DNA of 64,000 nucleotides from Ascochyta rabiei (lineage: Eukaryota; Ascomycota; Dothideomycetes; Pleosporales; Didymellaceae), in NCBI RefSeq assembly GCF_004011695.2, contig NC_082412.1:930001-994000 (forward strand), given 5' to 3'. The translations under genes were made by a program, and so were the position numbers. A model generated the notes under the pieces. The model was given only the letters and a program-made list of their open reading frames with translations. It was not told the DNA's origin and searched no databases. Of this stretch, positions 57,001-64,000 are shown piece after piece (position 1 is the first letter of the stretch; each line of letters starts with the position of its first letter).

Positions 57001-60000
57001 ATCCAGGGCATCAATGCAAAGGGCTGGTCTATCCCACCCTTTATTATCTTCTCTAGCAAGTACTACCTCTTAGCCTGGTACAAGGAGCCCAGTATACCTA
57101 ACAACTAGGTTCTTAATATCTCTAATAATAGCTGGACTAACAATGAGCTTAGAGTTAAGTGGTTGAAGCACTTTAATGAGCACACAAAGGCGCGCACTGT
57201 TAGTAGCTACCAGCTGCTTATTCTGGACGGCCACAAGAGCCACAACTTGGTTAAATTCCACCAGTACTGTAAGGAGCATAAGATTATCACTCTGTGCATG
57301 CCTCTACACTTGTCGCACCTGCTGCAGCCACTTAACGTGGGTTGTTTCTCTCTATTAAAGAAGGCCTATGGCCGCTAAGCCGAGCGGCTAATGCGCAGCA
57401 AGATCACGCGTATCACTAAACTTAAGTTCTTGCTGTGCTTTAAAGCTGCTTTTAATGCTTTAATTACTAATAGCAACATACAGGGAGGATTTAGAGGCGC
57501 TGGTCTGGTCCTATTTAACCTAGAGGCTGTAATATTAAAGCTTGAAGTACACCTGCGCACACTAACACTACCTACTATAGACAACAGCACATAGGAGTCT
57601 AAAACACCAAGCAACACCCTAGAATTTGGGTCTCAATTAAATCTGATTTGAGAGAGGATTCAGAGACACGCTAATAGCTCACTAACGCCCATAGTTGACG
57701 CCCTTAATCAGCTTACTAAAGGCGCAGAGCTAATGGCGCATTTACTGGTTTTAGTGCGTAACCAGGTTGCTGACCTACAGGCAGCTAACGAGGCTGCTAC
57801 ACGTCGTAAATCACACAAAAGAAAGCAAATCTAGCGTGAAGGGACACTAACGTTTAGTGAGGGAGTGCGGCTAACTACTCTGAAGGAGTTTGAGGCCCGT
57901 AGTGATGGGAAGAAGGCAAAGAAGAGGTCACGCGTTGATGGGAGCACTTAGTCTTTAAGGCGCTGTGGCATATGTAGCAAGACAGGGCACAACGCGCAAA
58001 CATGCAGTAAAGATGCGCAGAGTACTATAGACTAGTACAGCTTACTATTTAGTACAGTATATTGCTGCTGTGTACTGTAGTATCGCGAAGTAGTTGTGGT
58101 GTTGGTGTGGTCTTGGCAAAAGTGGGCAGCTCGCTTGGGTGGGCAGCTCGCTTGTGGAGTACGTTATCTAATATATGTTTAAGGATTAGTATCCTACTAG
58201 GTATCCTACCTATACTCTTAGGTCTAGTTACTAGAGTTATAACTTTCCTTAAAGGGTGTTACTTATAAGAGCAAAGGCTTTACATCTATATACTTTTAGA
58301 TATACCTAGTTTAGTTTTATACTTTATATATTTAAGCTAGCTAGTTAAGCTATATAGGTAAAGAAAATATTATAGGGTGTTTTCTAGATATTTAATAACC
58401 TTAGTGTTTAGTTGTATAGGTATACTGCTGCCCTTATAATCTCTAGCTATATTTCCTATAGTAGGTTTGCATCTAATCTTATAGTGTGTGCCTTATCTTT
58501 TATTACATCCTCTAAGTGTTTAGCACCTCTGTTCTGTGCTTAGGTGCCTAGTGTAGAAGGCTTAAGCCTAGTTAATTATGCAGCGCACTATTATAATACT
58601 TCTAGTTTTATTATAGTAATTTTACTATTATACTTAATTACCTTAACCTAGATCTTATATTATTTTAATAGGAATTGTGTAAGAGTGTCTAGGAAGTAGA
58701 TAATTATTTTTCCTAGTTAATTATCTTTAAAGTAGAAGTCCTAAAGGAAGCTAGATTGCCTGTTAATAGTAAGTAATTATCTCTTTTCCTTAGTAAAGCT
58801 TCCTTTTTTATATAAGTAGAAGTTAATTGCTATATATTCTTCTAGTCCTTTATCGCTTATTTGCAGTATTTAACTAATTTGCCTCTTAGTCTTAGCCTGT
58901 CTGTAAGCATTACATTAGACTGTAGTAATACCCCTAACTCTTACCCCCTAAGATTGTTAGATAAGGTGTTTAATAGTAGCAGCTCTAGGGTGCCCTATTC
59001 GCTTATGCTATAGTAGAGTAGTAGTAGTCTTAGGTGTTTAGCTTTATGTTAATTGTATTACAAATACTATCTATAGCTGTATTCTAAGTACCTATTATCT
59101 ATATTATTTATCTAAGGATATAATAGCTGTGTTATCTACTTATCTAAGCTAAGTTAGATCTCCTTTTGTGTCCTACTAGATGCCCTATTAACGTAGTTGT
59201 TAGAAAGAGATAAGGTTACAAAGCATGTCTAGGCACTATACTATATTATATAGTTTAAGAGTAGTTAGTTAGCTTATGTTTAATAGATAAAGATAGATAG
59301 TGCTATATCCCTATATCTATACCTAGAAGGTTCCTGCCTATAGGTAGTTATTAAATATAGGTAGAGTAAGGTCTTATATCTAGTCCTTGTTATTTATAAT
59401 ATAGATTGTTAATCCTAAGTTAAGGATAAAGGAGTTCCTAAGAGGGTAGATTAGTAGCTCTATAATGTATAATTCTTTAACTAGACTTATATTAATTATT
59501 AATATCTTCTGTCCCTGTAGTTATCCTAGAGGTGCCTCTAGTATTTAGGATGTCTTAATAGCTAGTGTCTTAGTGCAAGCTTGTTTTGTAGATCTAACCT
59601 AATCTTAAAGGTTAGCATTTTGTACTATTTTAAATTGTACTATTTTAGCAATTCTATTATATAGGGTAAACTATTCTAGTATTTTATCTTTATAGATGTA
59701 GTAGCAATCTTTTAGTCTATATCGTTGTCTACAAGCAGGGCATTTTGCTCCTCTAGCTGCTGCTGTATCCCCTCTTAGGGACTGCTTAGATGTAGTTATT
59801 TAACTAATATTCTGTTTTTAATAAGGTCTTCTCTAACTCTCCTGTGTAGTAGGAGTAGATAATCTGTCTTTAATAATATAAGAGGTGTCCCTGTTATTGT
59901 CTAGGGTAGATTTACTACTAGTAGTAAGAGTTAAGTTATTCCCTACAGCAAAGGCGCCCCTTTACTGTCTCCCCTTAGGGTAGTACTTACTTATATACTC

Positions 60001-60836
60001 TTAGAAGTGTTTTATAATTTCTTTATAAGTTATATTTTATTCTTGTCTACTATAGTCCTAGAATATTGTTACCTAGGTTAGCGCTATTTTTATTACTAAA
60101 TCTAAGAGGTTTTAGATAATGTCTTATATATTGTATATTTTAGCAACACTCTAAGTTTTAGCGTTTATTACAGTATAATTATACTTAAGGAGCTAGGTAT
60201 CCTAGCTCCTAGGTTATCTTATTAGTTTAATGGCTGCTAGGTATTAGTAGCATATGCGTAATTGTTCTTCTTTAGTATTAATACTAATAGTGTGTTTAAG
60301 GTTAATAAGCTATATTTAAATTAATTTACCTAGTTAGCAGTAGTTCTTTATAAGGTAAGGTAATACTAAGCTTTTAATAAACATTACTACCTTGTCTAGG
60401 TTAGCTTGTTTCTTGTAGTAGTCTCTATCCGCTATCTTGTAGGATTTAAGGCAGCTTTTCTAATAGTTATTGTCTTCCTTCTATGCCTTTAGGCTGTTAG
60501 CTAATAGTTTAGTTAGAATTTCTAGAAGCTAAGGGTTTCCTTGTTTATTATTACTAAGGGCTAGCTTCCTTTTATAGTTAGTAATGTCTAGGGCGTTAGG
60601 TACTTATAGTTTAGTCCTTAGAGAGATAGTCTAATTTAGGTCTATCTTCTCCTATACGTCTAGAGAGGCGCAGCAGGTCTATAGTTAATACAGCTAAGGT
60701 GTGTAGGTTATGTTATGGACTAGCCTTAGAGTAGGATGCAATAAGGGTTGATATAATATTGTATCTCTTAAGGAGGTAACACGTTGCGTGTCCTTCTAAT
60801 ATGTCTGTAGGGCATGTAACTGCCTTATCTTACTTA
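54085..60836 (-). mobile_element. Ty1/copia retrotransposon copia-2 (degenerate), split by pogo-3
   Basis: Minus-strand copia related to copia-1 but clearly diverged. Read leftward: gag-like sequence from about 60,700, the GAG-pre-integrase region LWHKRIGHPRAATIKHLI at about 59,030-58,970, integrase, then reverse transcriptase with VTIFFYIERIIIAYYL at about 55,175 (consensus YVDDI). The sequence on either side of pogo-3 aligns with an uninterrupted stretch of copia-1 near 46,330-46,440, which fixes the insertion point. The right-hand LTR is not recognised; the right limit is set where copia-like sequence fades and is approximate. Confidence 0.75.
56320..58164 (+). mobile_element. pogo/Fot1-type DNA transposon pogo-3, inserted in copia-2
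   Basis: 1,845 bases flanked by TA (56,318-56,319 and 58,165-58,166). The least damaged transposase in the window: starting MIRMTSTKEEVIVQHVLKL at 56,566, CENP-B-type HTH (NVEDMANSLLAKRHQTPVS, FNRKYDYKRALCEDPKV), DDE region YNFNKSGFIIGTISTGAVVT, LLILDGHKSHNLVKFHQYC with the second Asp kept, HLSHLLQPLNVGCFSLLKKA, and a C-terminal knuckle RCGICSKTGHNAQTC at 57,961-58,010. The first and third catalytic Asp are Asn. There are fewer than ten stops, each one transition from Gln, Trp or Arg. A different subfamily from pogo-1/2. Its left terminal repeat has one sub-repeat, the right one has two. Confidence 0.9.
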
Positions 60837-60859
60837 AGGCTTAGACAAGGTCTAAGCCT
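60837..60859. repeat. Perfect 10-base inverted repeat with 3-base loop
   Basis: AGGCTTAGAC, AAG, GTCTAAGCCT. It lies where recognisable copia-2 sequence ends and the next element begins. Confidence 0.8.
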
Positions 60860-62347
60860 ATAACATACCTCCTTTCCCTATCTCTCCCTAGCTAAATATA
60901 TTTTATAGGGTTCTTTCTACATTTTGTGTAGATTAGAGGGGCGCTAGTAGTAGGTGAACCCTAGAGCTAGTTGTAGTTGCGTAAGGGCCCGCCTCTTAGT
61001 AAGTTAGCTGCTAGTCTAGTCTGTAGTTTACCTAGGGTAGTCCCTGCATGCACCTAGGTTGTTTTTGTTTTATCTAGCACACCTGCCTAAGTTAGCTACT
61101 ATACCACTCTACGCTTCTGCCTAACCTACCTGTCTTACACTTACCCTATTTTTTTATATTATGCCTACGCTTAACCTACTATATCTATTATTACTTCTAG
61201 TTATAGCTACTAGGCTACTAGCTAAGGAGCTAGTAGTCCCCCTAGAGGGGGCAGTTGTAGTCTGCTACAGTTCCTCCCCTCTGCCTATAACGTTCCCCTA
61301 GTATTTCTTTTCTATAGTTTCTAATTTAGTTATAGGGCCTAACAGTATATATAGAAAGCTTACTACTATTATATAGGCAACTATAAGGTTAAGAGTAATT
61401 TAGATAATAAGGACCTAGTCTCTGTCTCTACTAGCGCTGTCTTATGCCGCCTATACTACCTTCTTACTATTCTTACTAGTTAGCCTTATACGTGTCCTGC
61501 TTCTATTATAGGCCTACCTACCTACTAAACTTCTACAGCTAACTGTATTCCTAGTACTAGTAAGACGTGCTGTACCTATGCTAAGCGTAAGCGTACTTAT
61601 ATATATAATAATAACCTCTTTACTATAAATACTAAGCTCTACTATACCTAGTATAACTTTAAGTAGTATATCTAAGTATATGTCTCTGTCCTAGCCCTAT
61701 ATTCCTAACTAATAGTAGTTAAGGCGTTAGTGCGCGCTAGTAACGCCTATGTTAAGACGCCTAGCACCTAGGGTGTAGGCAGTAATAAGGCTAACTAAGG
61801 GCGTTAGCCTGTGTTCTACTGTAAGTTACCCCCTTAGCGCCTCTATAGGTCTTCCTTTCTAATATAATAGTCTTATTAGGCGCCTACTATAAGCATTAGC
61901 AGGTATATAAGGCTGTTCTTAACTTAGCCCTAGCTAACCCTACGCTAGTAAAGCGGCTAACTACCTCTTACACTGCCTGTGCCCCTGCTAAGCCTAGGAC
62001 CTAGGTTGCCCTACCTGCCACGCTGTTGTCTAGGTGTTATAGTAGTAACTAGCTTAATACGTACCTCTAGCAGTTTATAGCTACTATAGAGTTAGCCTTC
62101 TAGTCCTAAACTAAGCGTATAAACTAGATAGAGGCAGTCTAGGCCTATACTACTATAAGTGTTTCTGCCTATATTAGGTACGCAGCTAACTTAATCTAAA
62201 GAACGCTATTAACTAAGTTAAGCGCCTACTTACTATACTCTGCTACTACCTAGAGTACGCTCTACTGTCCTACTTATTCTACTGCTGCTGCTCTAACTCC
62301 TCTAACAAGCGCTGCTTGTCTGTCCATTAGCTCTGCTCACCTCCCTA
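60860..62347. other. AT-rich repeat DNA between copia-2 and gypsy-2, unassigned
   Basis: No complete element can be delimited. It should include the region downstream of the gypsy-2 polyprotein (minus strand). A plus-strand reading at about 61,484-61,605 has a Cys-rich pattern followed by KRKRT, noted among the findings. Around 60,880-61,060 the GC content is higher and no coding is seen. Confidence 0.4.
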
Positions 62348-62525
62348 CTATTACTACTCTCCTTCTCCTATTAGGTTACCTACGCCCCTGCGCTGTTGCT
62401 ACGCTCCCTCTCTTATAGAGTTACCTATGCCCCTATACTATTACTATTCTCCCTCTCTTATAGAGCTGTGCTTATTTACCTACTATTACTACTTACTATC
62501 TGTTATAGAGCTACACACGCCCTAC
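62348..62525. repeat. Tandem repeat, period 44-45 bases, about four copies
   Basis: Units start CTATTACTACTCTCC, CTGTTGCTACGCTCC, CTATTACTATTCTCC and ACTATTACTACTTAC, each ending with a Tyr-Arg-like block TTATAGAG..TAC. Two units are exactly 45 bases, so a coding repeat of 15 residues is possible on either strand. Confidence 0.75.
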
Positions 62526-62899
62526 TGTAACTTTAAGAAGATATTATAGCTAATACATAGCAGTACTATTAAGGTAGATAAGGTAGATAACAATAACAAC
62601 TATAAGGTTAACTGCTGCTGCTGTATTATGCAGAACTAGACCTAGAACATAGCTACTACTGCCTGTTACTCCCTGTCTGTTAAGAACTCTATCTTTTTTA
62701 AGTATTAAGGCTTACTGCTGTTTGTCTAGTAGTATAGAGCTTAAGGTGGCGTTGTACTAACGCTGTAAGGTCCCTAAGCTCTCCTACGCTAGGCTGCGTG
62801 CCCTATACAGTATCTCCTAATAGGACCCTATAAGGGTTATTATAAATAATAAAAGTTTCTTCTTTTCTATATCTGTTCTTAATGTGCTGTATATGTTAC

Positions 62900-64000
62900 T
62901 ACAAAGACCTCCTATACTATTATATCCTATAACGCCTTTAGTAGTTCCTACGTTAGCTTTGTATATCCTTTCTATTTAACTAGAACCTATAACTTGTTCT
63001 ACCTACAGGCCCTCTTTTCTTTTAGGATAGACTCTACCTCCTATTTAGCTAGGGTTAGGTTGTCCTCCTCTAGGACAACTAGTAGGCCTAGTCTACTTTC
63101 CTGTAGGCGCTGTGTTAGTAACAGGTTAGAAGCTATACGTTCTAGTAGGTCTATATACACTATCTTGTAAAGGTTACCTAGTAAATCTAGAGTAATAGTT
63201 AGAGGGGTAGGAACTGCAACTACTATATACTAGGCTTGTAACTAGTTAAGCTTCTAGCTTAGCCTATTAATTTTTATATTATAGAGGGAAAACTACACCC
63301 TATCTCCTATATAGTACTGCTCTGTAGGCCTACACCTGTAGTCTGTTACGTTCTAAGTGTATTATTACACCTATGCTATAGCTGCCTAGGTAAGCTCTAT
63401 ACCTTACTAGAGGTAGTCTAGGAAATAGACTACCTATCCCTGTAGTGTGTTCTAGCTAACAGTTAGTAGCACTGTTGTCTGTAGGAGGTCTACATTATAA
63501 CTATAGAGGAGTAGGTTAGAAGGAACCCTAGTAACTAAAGAGTTGTAATTATTAAGTGCTAGTTAGCAGGCTAGGAGACAGTTAGGCTAGTTATCCTGCT
63601 TAAAGTTAACTATAACCTGTAGGACTGCCTGAACCTCTTAGTTAGCACACTCTGTCCCTCTGTCTATCTAGAGGTAGTAGGCTGTAGAGAGCAGCTAGTC
63701 TACCCCTATAAGGCTACATAACATTGTCTAAAAACATCCTAGCTAGTCTAAGCTATAGTCTGTAATAATAGCGCTTAGAAAGCCTTAGAACTGCTACTAT
63801 GTGTTGCAGAAGACCTTAGCGTAATATTTTGCTATTATAGAAGTTATTGCTTTAAGTTACATATACTTAGAGAGGTAATCTATAATAACTAGGAGATAGT
63901 GTAGTATATCCTTATTAGCCTAAGAAAGGTTAACTATTAAGTCTGTTAAAATCTAGGACTAAAAATAGTTAGTAATAGGCAATAGCTAAAGTAATCCCTA
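62900..64000 (-). mobile_element. Chromodomain Ty3/gypsy retrotransposon gypsy-2, integrase end (degenerate, runs off the right edge)
   Basis: On the minus strand, reading leftward from the window edge, the integrase core appears: LLVIIDYLSKYM around 63,880, IITDYS around 63,760, and LSTAYYL with DRGTEC around 63,690-63,640 (consensus LSTAYHPQTDGQTER), then KQDNQPNCLLAC. About 700 bases further comes VLVK followed by KGYTKLTQELLKAL at about 63,000-62,920, matching the chromodomain signature YLVKWKGY. A chromodomain after integrase identifies a chromovirus clade element. Stops interrupt every motif. RNase H, RT and gag would lie beyond 64,000. Confidence 0.78.

Noticed and set aside
58062..58268. 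68-codon frame spanning the right end of pogo-3
   Set aside because: Crosses the terminal repeat into copia-2 and has no domain.

Overview
The window is nuclear DNA of a filamentous ascomycete. The genes have short (45-117 base) GT-AG introns, and the set is typical of Pezizomycotina: Mdm10, an Shg1-domain protein, a PLAC8 protein, CAND1 and an allantoate-permease-type MFS carrier. Degenerate pogo, copia and gypsy elements with RIP-like damage sit in an AT-rich block. A Dothideomycete is my best guess; this is inference, because no marker gene is present.

Bases 1 to about 38,550 are a GC-balanced gene-rich arm carrying fifteen genes I can support. In order they are: a homeodomain regulator (-), mdm10 (-), mrt4 (+), a small Ser-rich GPI-type secreted protein (-), a CofD/YvcK-family protein (-), a small probable complex I subunit (-), an Shg1-domain protein with a long RS/RE/RD tail (+), a PLAC8 protein (+), eIF2B delta (-), an F-box/RCC1 protein of Saf1 type (+), an acidic mitochondrial protein of unknown role (-), CAND1 (+), a microbial-type PARG (-), an MFS transporter (+), a secreted lactonase-like beta-propeller (+) and a folylpolyglutamate synthase-like gene (+); the last is nearest the repeat block and makes sixteen in all. 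Most are housekeeping genes with no operon-like logic. Several pairs are divergent and share one intergenic promoter region (mdm10/mrt4, complex I subunit/shg1, eIF2B delta/saf1, mitochondrial protein/CAND1, PARG/MFS). CAND1 and the Saf1-type F-box protein both belong to SCF ubiquitin-ligase biology, but I see no sign that their proximity matters.

From about 39,000 to 64,000 the composition drops abruptly to AT-rich DNA full of TA dinucleotides, and no gene is intact. It is a nested graveyard of transposable elements: a Tc1/mariner transposase fragment (-), a Ty3/gypsy element (+), a Ty1/copia element (-) inserted in its reverse transcriptase with a 5-base target duplication, a pogo/Fot1-type DNA transposon inserted further on with a second pogo inside it, a second copia (-) carrying a third pogo, and a chromodomain gypsy (-) running off the right edge. 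Stop codons are mostly explained by C-to-T and G-to-A changes (CAA/CAG to TAA/TAG, TGG to TAG), as expected of repeat-induced point mutation.

I found no convincing tRNA, rRNA, CRISPR or secondary-metabolite cluster. All gene models are read by eye from splice signals and reading frames; exact starts and the smaller introns should be treated as predictions.
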